From positions 32,976 to 96,975 of the forward strand of contig NZ_LRUE01000025.1 of NCBI RefSeq assembly GCF_001550135.1: 64,000 nucleotides of DNA, in the 5' to 3' direction. Numbering within the stretch: the stretch's first letter is position 1; each line of letters begins with the position of its first letter. The DNA is from Pseudoalteromonas shioyasakiensis. Its GTDB lineage: Bacteria > Pseudomonadota > Gammaproteobacteria > Enterobacterales > Alteromonadaceae. Shown here piece by piece: positions 35,507-43,465 of the stretch. The position numbers were made by a program, and so were the translations under genes. Below the pieces are notes generated by a model. It did no database searches. It was not told the DNA's origin and saw nothing but the letters and a program-made list of their open reading frames with translations.

Positions 35507-36394
35507 ATGTCATTGCCAAGTTTATTACGCTTATTCATCCTTGCTGCTATTTGGGGCGCTTCCTTCTTATTTATGCGCATGGCAGCGAATAGCTTAGGCC
35601 CTGCAGTATTAATTGAGTTAAGAGTCGGCTTTGCAGCAATAACACTGTTTATTTTTGCGCTGTACTTACGCAAGAAACTTGCGTTCGCGACCCACAAAAA
35701 GCATTTTTTCATTATTGGCGCGCTTAATTCCGCCATTCCTTTTTTATTGTTTGCCTATGCAGCACAAACAATTAATGCATCTACCTTATCCATATTAAAC
35801 TCAACAACGCCAATTTGGGGTGCCATAGTCGGTATTATTTGGAGTAAAACAAAACCCACTAAAAGTATGTTGCTTGGCTTGCTATTAGGCTTAACGGGCG
35901 TAGCCATTTTAGTGGGGCAAAATAGCCTCACTATCGACAGCCAAGCTATCACAGCAATTGTTGCGGCATTGTGTGCTTCACTCAGCTACGCCATCGCATC
36001 CCATTACACTAAACATGCACCTAAGTTATCTGCTTTTGATAATGCCCATGGCAGTATGTGGGCGGCGAGTATCATGGTGCTGCCGCTTATTTTTGTTATT
36101 CCTGCCAGAGAAATGCCAAGTAACGAGGTTATGCTTGGTGTGGTGGCACTCGGAGTGCTGTGTACTGCAGTGGCATATATCTTGTTCTTTCGCTTGATTG
36201 ATGACATTGGCCCAACCTCTGCGTTGACTGTTACTTTTTTGATTCCACTTTTTGGCATAGTGTGGGGAAATTTAATTTTAGATGAGCAAATTGGTCCCAA
36301 TACCTTGGTTGGCGCACTCTGTGTTATCGCAGGTACCATGCTCGTTACAGGCTTTATTCGCATCAAGCCGTTTCTAAAACGAAACACCTTGTAA
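35507..36394 (+). CDS. EamA-family (DMT) transporter
   Basis: A 295-residue integral membrane protein with ten predicted hydrophobic helices in two EamA repeats: WGASFLFMRMAANSLGP at the start of the first, and the second beginning near ITAIVAALCASLSYAIASHY. The pattern LNSTTPIWGAIVGI is typical. Members export metabolites such as amino acids; the specificity cannot be told. It stands alone between ybaM and a MITE-like element. The ribosome binding site is weak. Confidence 0.88.
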   Translation: MSLPSLLRLFILAAIWGASFLFMRMAANSLGPAVLIELRVGFAAITLFIFALYLRKKLAFATHKKHFFIIGALNSAIPFLLFAYAAQTINASTLSILNSTTPIWGAIVGIIWSKTKPTKSMLLGLLLGLTGVAILVGQNSLTIDSQAITAIVAALCASLSYAIASHYTKHAPKLSAFDNAHGSMWAASIMVLPLIFVIPAREMPSNEVMLGVVALGVLCTAVAYILFFRLIDDIGPTSALTVTFLIPLFGIVWGNLILDEQIGPNTLVGALCVIAGTMLVTGFIRIKPFLKRNTL

Positions 36395-36436
36395 CAGAAT
36401 GCAAATTGCATTTTTAAATACAATCTATACTCTATT

Positions 36437-36598
36437 ATACCAATTCGCTTAATTAAGTAGTCTATTTTGAGGCAATAAAACCTCGTTGATAACAAGGCAA
36501 AAATTTCGTTATTTAGTTGTTCTAAATGAGAAATTTTTAACGCAGTTAGCGACAGGTTTAATCCCTCAAAATGATTAAGTATTATAGTGAATTGGTAT
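36437..36598. repeat. MITE-like palindromic element, 162 bp
   Basis: The ends are inverted repeats: ATACCAATTCGCTTAAT on the left and ATACCAATTCACTATAAT read from the right; homology then continues imperfectly for about 30 more bases (TTTTGAGG...TTAAACC). The centre folds as a second imperfect hairpin (AAATTTC...GAAATTT). It codes for nothing. It lies 12 bases before the ribosome binding site of the next gene and so may supply part of its promoter. Non-autonomous repeats ending in ATACCAATT are, from memory, common in Alteromonadales. Confidence 0.65.
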
Positions 36599-36625
36599 TG
36601 GGTACTAAAAAGGAAGGAGAAGTGT

Positions 36626-36868
36626 ATGTCAGGTACTACCATGGTGGTGTTAATCGTGCTGATATCAGTTGGCTCTGGGGTAATTTATGATATGTATAAA
36701 AAACACCTTGAGTTTAAATCACGAACTTTAAAAAATTCAAAAGAAGCCAACGAACATGTAGCCGAAGTAACAAAAGAGCTGCAAGAGCTAAGAGAGCGAG
36801 TACAAACTCTCGAAGCCATTGTTACTGACTCTAGCTACAGCGTAAAACAAGAGATTAATAAACTTTAA
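36626..36868 (+). CDS. Small membrane protein with coiled coil, PspB-like
   Basis: An 80-residue protein from the ATG at 36626, which has AAGGAAGGAG upstream. It has one N-terminal membrane helix (TMVVLIVLISVGSGVIYDMY), then a charged helix ending LQELRERVQTLEAIVTD, which resembles the RMRERVQALE region of phage-shock protein B. It lacks pspA or pspC neighbours, so a function in the phage-shock response is only a guess. A longer frame from 36587 starts inside the MITE-like element and is not preferred. It converges on the trmK-like gene with a 15-bp gap. Confidence 0.6.
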   Translation: MSGTTMVVLIVLISVGSGVIYDMYKKHLEFKSRTLKNSKEANEHVAEVTKELQELRERVQTLEAIVTDSSYSVKQEINKL

Positions 36869-36883
36869 TTAAGTTAACTCTAA

Positions 36884-37540
36884 TTAAGACAATAATGCCC
36901 TGTATTGTTCAAGCACAGGCTGATAATAATCGGCGTCTTGATTTAACATACGTTGGTAATGAGCACATAACTGCTTTAAATACGTTTGGTGCTCTTTACT
37001 TGTTAGCTGCCACATTGAGTGCCCTACTCGAGTGATCTGTTGCGAGGATGACGCACTCATGGCTATAACTTCATAAAATCGTTTGTTTTCACACACTAAC
37101 TGCTCAGAGACGAGCCCCAATGGCAGTGTTTGTAAATAGCTACGAACTTGATAACTGTGATGTACAGGGCAAACAATAAAGTCGATGTGCGTATTTGGCT
37201 GTTGGCTTACAATCTTCGCTAAGAACTGCACTAACAACTCACCACCCACTCCAGCAATAATAACAAGATGGCGTTTTTTAGGATCTGGTGAAATCATTGC
37301 TACATCTTGGCAATGTACCTGCCAACGGCCGCGTTGCTCTCTTTTAGCAAAACGTTCGAGTTTATCACCTAGTGCCTGCATTAACTCAGGCACAATATCA
37401 ACAAAATGTATAAGCGGTGCTTTATCTTTCTGTAGCAGCTCAATGCCTAACAAACCGTGATCACAGCAACAATCCCAGATTTCGTCATAACCTGAATCTA
37501 CCACATCAATGATGGCTGATAGTCGTTTACTCAGTGCCAT
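36884..37540 (-). CDS. TrmK-family tRNA (adenine-N1)-methyltransferase-like protein
   Basis: A 218-residue SAM-dependent methyltransferase. The N-terminus RLSAIIDVVDSGYDEIWDCC leads to a motif I variant (CCCDHGLLGIELLQ), and HLVIIAGVGGELLVQFL corresponds to the conserved GMGG-like region of TrmK (here GVGG). It overlaps the upstream methyltransferase by one base (TAATG), so both are made together. TrmK methylates A22 of tRNA in Bacillus; the gammaproteobacterial members are assigned by family only. The substitution in the GMGG-like motif leaves activity uncertain. Confidence 0.7.
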   Translation of the reverse strand: MALSKRLSAIIDVVDSGYDEIWDCCCDHGLLGIELLQKDKAPLIHFVDIVPELMQALGDKLERFAKREQRGRWQVHCQDVAMISPDPKKRHLVIIAGVGGELLVQFLAKIVSQQPNTHIDFIVCPVHHSYQVRSYLQTLPLGLVSEQLVCENKRFYEVIAMSASSSQQITRVGHSMWQLTSKEHQTYLKQLCAHYQRMLNQDADYYQPVLEQYRALLS

Positions 37541-38472
37541 TAGTTTGCTGTTTTATAAACTAACGCTTTTAAGCTGCGATCACTGTCTACTTCAATAAAA
37601 CCATCGGTAGGAGCTAATCGCTCAACAAAACTAATTGCTCCTTGTGTATGATCGCTAATGAGTTCTTTAAACGCCTGCTCTGAAAGCTCAGGGCTATTGG
37701 CACACAGTAATAATTGGGTGTTTTCATTTAACAGCTCAGGTAAACGACGCAAGATTTTTTGATAATCCTTGGTCAATATAAAGCTGCCCTTTTGAAAGCT
37801 CGGTGGATCAACAATGATTAATTCATACGGCGCTGATTTTTTTAGTTTACCGAATGATTTTAAAATATCGTGCGGAAAATAACTAACCCCTTGAGCAAAA
37901 CCATTTAACTGATGGTTTTGTTTACCAGTTCGCAGCACCCCTTTATTCATATCCATATTAATAACTTGGTCAGCACCGCCTTGCATTGCTGCAACAGAGA
38001 AGCCACACGTGTATGAAAATAGGTTGAGCACTTTTGCATTTTTACTATTGGCTTGAACAAACTCTCGGCCACGGCGCATATCAGGGAAAATCCCAGTATT
38101 TTGGCGACTCAATAAATCGACTTTAAACTTAATACCATTTTCACTGACATGGTGCTCTTGGGGTAATTCACCAAACATTAGGGCATTACGAGTGTTAATG
38201 CCGCTACGTTGTTGGTAAACCAATGCACTTACAAGCTCTGGCGCATTCTGTTGCGCCCATTGCCACAGGGTATCAGTTAATTGCGCTAGCACTTGTTCAT
38301 CTATTTCTTCATATGAAACTAAAAAAAGTGCTGGCGGATAAAAGTCTAAGTTTATGTGGCTCAGCTCAGCGACTGAGTGACCACGGCCATGGAATACACG
38401 ACATAATTCATTAGCAGCAAGTGGAGCCTCTGCTAAGGCATTTAAAATGGCAGAAAAATCGTTTGTCATCAT
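37540..38472 (-). CDS. Class I SAM-dependent methyltransferase, RlmI-like without PUA domain
   Basis: A 310-residue protein. Its C-terminal methyltransferase core shows RQNTGIFPDMRRGREFVQ, motif I VLNLFSYTCGFSVAAMQGGA, motif II NMDMNKG, and VDPPSFQKGSF, which together are typical of the RlmI/RlmK Methyltrans_SAM family of 23S rRNA methyltransferases. The N-terminal part lacks an obvious PUA domain, so it is not a standard RlmI. It overlaps the trmK-like gene and lies 3 bases after uvrB on the same strand, probably in one transcript. RNA is the probable substrate. Two adjacent ATG codons occur at the start. Confidence 0.75.
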   Translation of the reverse strand: MMTNDFSAILNALAEAPLAANELCRVFHGRGHSVAELSHINLDFYPPALFLVSYEEIDEQVLAQLTDTLWQWAQQNAPELVSALVYQQRSGINTRNALMFGELPQEHHVSENGIKFKVDLLSRQNTGIFPDMRRGREFVQANSKNAKVLNLFSYTCGFSVAAMQGGADQVINMDMNKGVLRTGKQNHQLNGFAQGVSYFPHDILKSFGKLKKSAPYELIIVDPPSFQKGSFILTKDYQKILRRLPELLNENTQLLLCANSPELSEQAFKELISDHTQGAISFVERLAPTDGFIEVDSDRSLKALVYKTAN

Positions 38473-38474
38473 CT

Positions 38475-40469
38475 TTAGTTAATTAACTGTTGTTGTAATT
38501 CGTGAATTTCATCACGCACAGACGCCGCTTTTTCAAACTCAAGATCGCTAGCATAAGCATGCATTTTCGCTTCAAGGGTTTTGATTTGGCTAGCAATATC
38601 TTTCGCGCTGAGCACTTGTTTAGACTCTTTACGCACCAACTTAAGGTTATCTTTCGGACTTGCCTCTTCACCCACATCCATAATATCGGTGATACTTTTA
38701 ACCAGTGCTTGCGGCTCTATACCATGCTCAAGGTTATAAGCTTGTTGTTTTTCACGGCGACGGTCTGTTTCATCAATGGCTTGTCGCATCGAGTTAGTTA
38801 TGCGGTCGCCATACAGAATCGCTTTACCATTTAAGTGACGTGCAGCACGACCAATGGTTTGAATAAGTGAGCGAGTCGAACGTAAGAAGCCTTCTTTATC
38901 TGCATCAAGTATCGCAACAAGTGAAACCTCTGGCATATCGAGACCTTCTCGCAATAAGTTAATGCCCACTAACACATCAAACACACCGGCACGTAAATCA
39001 CGGATAATTTCGACTCGTTCAACGGTGTCGATGTCTGAGTGCAAGTAGCGAACTTTTACATCATGGTCGTTGAGATAGTCGGTTAAATCTTCTGCCATGC
39101 GCTTAGTTAAAGTAGTAACAAGTACCCGCTCGTTCACTTCAACTCGTTTATAGATCTCAGAAAGTAAGTCATCAACCTGGGTGCCCACAGGGCGCACTTC
39201 AATTTCTGGATCAATAAGCCCGGTTGGACGAATGACCTGCTCAGCAACCTCCCCTGATGAGCGCTCAAGCTCAAAGTCACCAGGTGTTGCCGACACATAA
39301 ATAGTTTGCGGCGCAATAGCTTCAAATTCTTCAAAGCGTAATGGGCGGTTATCTAATGCCGATGGCAAGCGAAAGCCATACTCAACAAGATTTTCCTTAC
39401 GGCTTCTATCGCCTTTATACATAGCACCAATTTGCGACACAGTAACGTGTGATTCATCAATAATCATCAATGCATCATCAGGTAGGTAATCTAATAATGT
39501 CGGAGGTGGATCGCCTGGTGTTCTACCTGATAAGTAACGCGAGTAGTTTTCAATGCCTGAGCAATAACCAAGCTCGGTCATCATTTCAATATCGTACTGG
39601 GTGCGCTGAGCAATACGCTGCTCTTCCACAAGTTTGTTGGCACTAAGTAGCTGAGCTCGGCGGTCTTTAAGCTCACCTTTAATTTTATCAATGGCATCAA
39701 GAATTTTTTCACGGGGAGTTACATAGTGGGTTTTCGGATAAATAGTCGCGCGCACAATGTGCTTTTCAACAGCCCCTGTAAGCGGGTCAAAAATACTTAA
39801 ACGTTCAATTTCATCGTCAAACATTTCCACACGAACTGCGTAAGTATCCGATTCAGCAGGAAATATATCGACCACTTCGCCACGTACACGGTATGTACCG
39901 CGGCTAAATTCAATATCGTTTCGAGTATATTGCAGTTCAGCAAGACGACGCAGCATATCGCGCTGATCGACGGTTTCACCCACTTTAAGCAAGAGCATCA
40001 TCTTCATGTATGAGTCAGGGTCGCCCAAACCATAAATAGCAGACACCGAAGCCACAATAATGGTATCGCGTCGCTCAAGCAGCGCTTTGGTGGCACTTAA
40101 ACGCATTTGTTCAATATGCTCATTGATGGAGGCGTCTTTTTCAATAAAGGTATCGCTGGCAACAACGTAGGCTTCTGGCTGGTAATAATCGTAATAAGAT
40201 ACAAAATACTCAACCGCATTATGAGGGAAGAACTCTTTCATTTCGCCATAAAGCTGTGCAGCGAGTGTTTTGTTGTGTGCCATGATGATAGTTGGACGAT
40301 TCAAATCATTAATAATATTGGCCATGGTGAAGGTTTTACCCGTTCCCGTAGCCCCTAATAATGTTTGATGCGCAAGCCCAGCCTCTAGGCCATCTTTTAA
40401 TTGCGCTATTGCCGTTGGTTGGTCACCACTTGGCTGAAATTTCGAAACTAGTTGGAAATGGTCGCTCAT
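38475..40469 (-). CDS. uvrB: UvrB, excinuclease ABC subunit B
   Basis: A 664-residue protein. Walker A is LLGATGTGKTFTMANII; the damage-probing beta-hairpin is YYDYYQPEAYV; DESHVTVSQIG is motif II; IGRAARHLNGKAILYGD is motif VI; and the C-terminal UVR domain that contacts UvrC is LEAKMHAYASDLEFEKAASV. It loads onto damage with UvrA and recruits UvrC in nucleotide excision repair. The start at 40469 is chosen because AAGGAG lies eight bases before it and ATGA overlaps the MATE stop; a longer frame from 40478 would sit on the ribosome binding site. Confidence 0.96.
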   Translation of the reverse strand: MSDHFQLVSKFQPSGDQPTAIAQLKDGLEAGLAHQTLLGATGTGKTFTMANIINDLNRPTIIMAHNKTLAAQLYGEMKEFFPHNAVEYFVSYYDYYQPEAYVVASDTFIEKDASINEHIEQMRLSATKALLERRDTIIVASVSAIYGLGDPDSYMKMMLLLKVGETVDQRDMLRRLAELQYTRNDIEFSRGTYRVRGEVVDIFPAESDTYAVRVEMFDDEIERLSIFDPLTGAVEKHIVRATIYPKTHYVTPREKILDAIDKIKGELKDRRAQLLSANKLVEEQRIAQRTQYDIEMMTELGYCSGIENYSRYLSGRTPGDPPPTLLDYLPDDALMIIDESHVTVSQIGAMYKGDRSRKENLVEYGFRLPSALDNRPLRFEEFEAIAPQTIYVSATPGDFELERSSGEVAEQVIRPTGLIDPEIEVRPVGTQVDDLLSEIYKRVEVNERVLVTTLTKRMAEDLTDYLNDHDVKVRYLHSDIDTVERVEIIRDLRAGVFDVLVGINLLREGLDMPEVSLVAILDADKEGFLRSTRSLIQTIGRAARHLNGKAILYGDRITNSMRQAIDETDRRREKQQAYNLEHGIEPQALVKSITDIMDVGEEASPKDNLKLVRKESKQVLSAKDIASQIKTLEAKMHAYASDLEFEKAASVRDEIHELQQQLIN

Positions 40470-41845
40470 GAATGACACTCCTTCATATATGACTCACTTA
40501 ACCCATCAACTTCTTTAATAAACCATTTATAGGCAACCATTGCAGTGAATAAGTTACCAATCGCCGCACCAATAAATAAACCGGTTAAGCCTGCAATTTC
40601 GCTGCCTATATAAGCAAAAGGTACATAAAAAACAAACAGACGTACTACACTTAAAATCAGTGCATTCATTGGTTTATGCAGGGCATTAAATGAAGAGTTA
40701 GATAAAATAATCACCCCTTGCAAGCCATAACTCAATGGCAAGATATAAATGAATAACTTAATTACATCCATTACTGCTTGCTCTTTACCAAATACATCAG
40801 CGATAAAGCCAGAGGTTAACAGCAGTAAAATATAAATAGCGAACTGCCAAATCATCACGAATTTCAAGGTTTTTGTGTAGGCTTCTTTAACACGCTCAAA
40901 CTTACCTGCCCCAAAGTTTTGACTCACAAATGGCGGCAAGGTCATCGACAAAGCAAGCACCACAAGGCTTGCAATAGATTCAATTCGACTGCCTACACCA
41001 AACGCCGCAACCGCTTCAGGACCATGTTTAGCCACTAATGCTGTCATGACCGCCATGGCAATAGGTGTCAGCATATTTGCGCCAGCCGCAGGTAAACCAA
41101 TTTTAAGAATTTTACGAATCGAGCTAAGCGGCGTTTGTACACCAGCATGCAAACTCAATAGACCATTTTTTACCGCAAGGATGTATAAAATGATAACGAC
41201 AGCAACTGACCATGCAATAACACTAGCAATAGCTGCGCCTTGAATACCTAATGCCGGAACGGGTCCAAAGCCAAAAATAAGTATAGGGTCTAAAATAGCA
41301 TTAATCAGCCCTGCTCCCCCCATAACAATACTTGGCGTTTTAGTATCGCCACTGGCTCTAAGTACAGAGTTGCCAACCATAGGGGTAATTAGAAATACGC
41401 TGCCTAAGAACCACACACTCATATACTCATGAATAAGCGGTAAGACTAATTCGCCTGCTCCAAGTAACTTAAAGATCGGATCTATTAATAAATAACCTAC
41501 TACAGATAAACTAAACACCATCACCACCGATACCAACAACGACATGCTGGCATCAAAACGTGCTTCATCTAACTTATCACTACCAAGTGCTTTAGCTATC
41601 ACCGCAGAGGTACCTATCCCTAAACCAATTGCAAGGCTAATAACAGTAAAAGTAACAGGAAAGGTAAAACTGACAGCGGCGAGAGGCTCTGTACCTAACA
41701 AACTAATGAAGAAGGTATCAACCAAATTAAACATCATTAGGGTGATCATGCCAAAGATCATTGGGATGGTCATTTTTTTCAAGGTTGGCAGAATGGGTGA
41801 GTTTAAAAGATCAGGTTTAGTTTTGCTCTGCGGTTTCACGCTCAT
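40466..41845 (-). CDS. MATE-family multidrug/metabolite exporter
   Basis: A 459-residue membrane protein with about twelve helices in two MATE repeats. Recognisable parts are TLKKMTIPMIFGMITLMMFNL followed by VDTFFISLLGTEPLAAVSFT in the first half and GSRIESIASLVVLALSMTLPP in the second. MATE exporters use sodium or proton gradients to expel drugs or metabolites. A frame open to 41926 begins with TTG and has no membrane character, so the ATG at 41845 (MSVKPQ) is preferred, although its ribosome binding site (GAGG) is far. It overlaps uvrB by four bases (ATGA), so the two are coupled. Confidence 0.88.
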   Translation of the reverse strand: MSVKPQSKTKPDLLNSPILPTLKKMTIPMIFGMITLMMFNLVDTFFISLLGTEPLAAVSFTFPVTFTVISLAIGLGIGTSAVIAKALGSDKLDEARFDASMSLLVSVVMVFSLSVVGYLLIDPIFKLLGAGELVLPLIHEYMSVWFLGSVFLITPMVGNSVLRASGDTKTPSIVMGGAGLINAILDPILIFGFGPVPALGIQGAAIASVIAWSVAVVIILYILAVKNGLLSLHAGVQTPLSSIRKILKIGLPAAGANMLTPIAMAVMTALVAKHGPEAVAAFGVGSRIESIASLVVLALSMTLPPFVSQNFGAGKFERVKEAYTKTLKFVMIWQFAIYILLLLTSGFIADVFGKEQAVMDVIKLFIYILPLSYGLQGVIILSNSSFNALHKPMNALILSVVRLFVFYVPFAYIGSEIAGLTGLFIGAAIGNLFTAMVAYKWFIKEVDGLSESYMKECHS

Positions 41846-42852
41846 GGGAATACTTTGCCTCTTTTTCTGAACCTGTAAGTTTAAAGCATCCTTCTCTTGC
41901 AAGCTATGCTTTATTAACAGAATCAAAATTCATACACAAAACTATTACTTTTGGCGCTTTGACATAAAAATAACCACTAACCCTCATAAAAAACAATATA
42001 AAAACAAGTTTAATAGCTTTGTTACAATTAAAAGGCAGTATTCGCTGTTTTTTTACACAATAAATAGCGCCATTTCATCGTCACGAATAAATTTACTCAT
42101 CAATTCAGCAAGGCTTCAGATAAAATCACTAACACATTGATTTAAAATGAATTAAAAAAAGTGAATTAAATACTTGAAATTGCTGTAGCCCTCGAAAATC
42201 CTAGCACTATAGCTGTTCTTAAAGTTTAATAAACAGAGTTATCCACAGAAACCGTGGATAACTCTCTAGAAGCCGCAAATATAAAGGCTTTTAAGGCTAG
42301 CCTGAAATGCACAATACTATAAATAGCAAAGCATCTTGTTTTAACCGTTTTATAAGTTTAGTGAAAAGAAGGCGCAAAAAATGTTCTACAGCTACGTGAA
42401 CTTTAGTATGACAATTAAAATACAAGGAAAGATTACAAGCTAAACATCTGATAAAAAGAACTAAAATTACCTTGTGTATAATTGAAGCCAACTAATTTTA
42501 GAATTTTCTATCAAAAATCGGGGTACCCTACCTTTACCTCATTAAGGAAATACACGAAAAAATATCAGGAGTGGGAACTGCCACGAAAAGAATTAGATCT
42601 ATTTTTTGCCATCCGAAAAAAACATTACATAAATAGTGATTTCCTCGATTTGGTAAAGAATGACTTAGCAAAGAAACCTTTTTTATATTTTTAAAAAATG
42701 ACTCAGCTCAAAAAGCATGCAAAAAAGTGATGCATTCGACATAGATCCCCCGCTGCTAAGCAAAAAATGTTGAGCTTTTCAGCTACATTTTGCTCAGATC
42801 GAACATAAAAACATCGAATAAGCTTCTTTTTTGAATTTATGAAGTTTTTATG
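41846..42852. other. Gene-poor 1-kb region between the MATE and tRNA-Asn genes
   Basis: AT-rich DNA without a convincing gene. It must include the MATE-uvrB promoter at its left end. It contains the DnaA-box palindrome at 42235-42265 and an imperfect inverted repeat at 42759-42795 (AGCAAAAAATGT...ACATTTTGCT). A 70-codon frame starting TTG at 42482 has no ribosome binding site and no recognised family; it may be the remnant of a gene. No RNA gene or repeat family was recognised. Confidence 0.5.
42235..42265. promoter_or_regulatory. Perfect inverted repeat containing two opposed DnaA boxes
   Basis: The 12-base arms AGAGTTATCCAC and GTGGATAACTCT surround a 7-base loop. Each arm contains a DnaA-type 9-mer: TTATCCACA on the plus strand and TTATCCACG on the minus strand. 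No further boxes or AT-rich 13-mers were seen close by, so this is not proposed as the origin. It could bind DnaA or simply be a hairpin. Confidence 0.4.
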
Positions 42853-42890
42853 TTGACACTTTGCAATGCTGTCATTAATATTTCGCCCCG
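42853..42890 (+). promoter_or_regulatory. Sigma-70 promoter of the tRNA-Asn array with GC-rich discriminator
   Basis: TTGACA (42853-42858), a 17-bp spacer and TAATAT (42876-42881) form a near-consensus promoter. The bases after the -10 are CGCCCCG, a GC-rich discriminator typical of stable-RNA promoters under stringent control. Initiation would fall about 20 bases before the first tRNA. Confidence 0.8.
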
Positions 42891-42907
42891 TTGAAAGGCA
42901 TGACGCT

Positions 42908-42984
42908 TCCCCCTTAGCTCAGTTGGTTAGAGCGACGGACTGTTAATCCGCAGGTCCCCCGTTCGAGTCGGGGAGGGGGAGCCA
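42908..42984 (+). tRNA. tRNA-Asn (GTT), copy 1
   Basis: A full cloverleaf of 77 bases with encoded CCA. Acceptor arms are TCCCCCT and AGGGGGA with discriminator G; the D-arm is AGCTCAGTTGG; the anticodon loop is CTGTTAA with anticodon GTT; the T-loop is TTCGAGT. It is the first of four identical copies transcribed from the promoter at 42853. Confidence 0.97.
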
Positions 42985-43005
42985 AGTTTTTCAATCATAA
43001 ACGAT

Positions 43006-43082
43006 TCCCCCTTAGCTCAGTTGGTTAGAGCGACGGACTGTTAATCCGCAGGTCCCCCGTTCGAGTCGGGGAGGGGGAGCCA
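43006..43082 (+). tRNA. tRNA-Asn (GTT), copy 2
   Basis: Identical over 77 bases, including CCA, to copy 1. A spacer of 21 bases separates them; the spacer begins with AGTTT as does the one after this copy. Confidence 0.97.
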
Positions 43083-43101
43083 AGTTTATGAATATGATTG
43101 T

Positions 43102-43178
43102 TCCCCCTTAGCTCAGTTGGTTAGAGCGACGGACTGTTAATCCGCAGGTCCCCCGTTCGAGTCGGGGAGGGGGAGCCA
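43102..43178 (+). tRNA. tRNA-Asn (GTT), copy 3
   Basis: Identical over 77 bases, including CCA, to the other copies. It follows copy 2 after a 19-base spacer. Confidence 0.97.
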
Positions 43179-43207
43179 AATCATAGCACCACACTACTCT
43201 ATTTAGT

Positions 43208-43284
43208 TCCCCCTTAGCTCAGTTGGTTAGAGCGACGGACTGTTAATCCGCAGGTCCCCCGTTCGAGTCGGGGAGGGGGAGCCA
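43208..43284 (+). tRNA. tRNA-Asn (GTT), copy 4
   Basis: Identical over 77 bases, including CCA, to the other copies, after a 29-base spacer. No clear intrinsic terminator was seen in the 180 bp between it and the next gene. Confidence 0.97.
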
Positions 43285-43465
43285 ACTCCACGAATCTATT
43301 AAAATTTTATCTACTACTATTCGTCGATTGTATTAGACTTTAAAGCACTTATAATCTAACCTAATTTAAGTTTATTCTATATTATGCTTTAGAATACAAC
43401 GACTATACTTAAAGCAATCAATCAAGGAATTGATTCCTTCCTTTAGGCTTTTAAAAGATAAGAAC

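Noticed and set aside
36004..36642. 212-codon minus-strand frame across the EamA gene and the MITE-like element
   Set aside because: It is antisense to a well-supported transporter and continues through a repeat; no family features.
36626..36868. Full phage-shock operon suggested by the PspB-like protein
   Set aside because: No PspA, PspC or PspF genes are adjacent, so only a PspB-like label is kept.
42045..42060. LexA box upstream of the MATE-uvrB genes (CTGT-N8-ACAA)
   Set aside because: The right half is imperfect and the centre is not alternating AT; it lies 200 bp from the start. Too weak to call.
42235..42265. Chromosomal origin suggested by DnaA boxes
   Set aside because: Only two boxes in one palindrome, no AT-rich unwinding repeats and no dnaA, dnaN, gidA or mioC nearby.
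42482..42694. 70-codon plus-strand frame in the gene-poor region
   Set aside because: It starts with TTG, has no ribosome binding site and matches no family I know. It may be a gene remnant, but coding cannot be supported.
42908..43284. Regular near-100-bp repeat resembling an array
   Set aside because: The repeats are complete tRNA-Asn cloverleafs with CCA, not CRISPR repeats.
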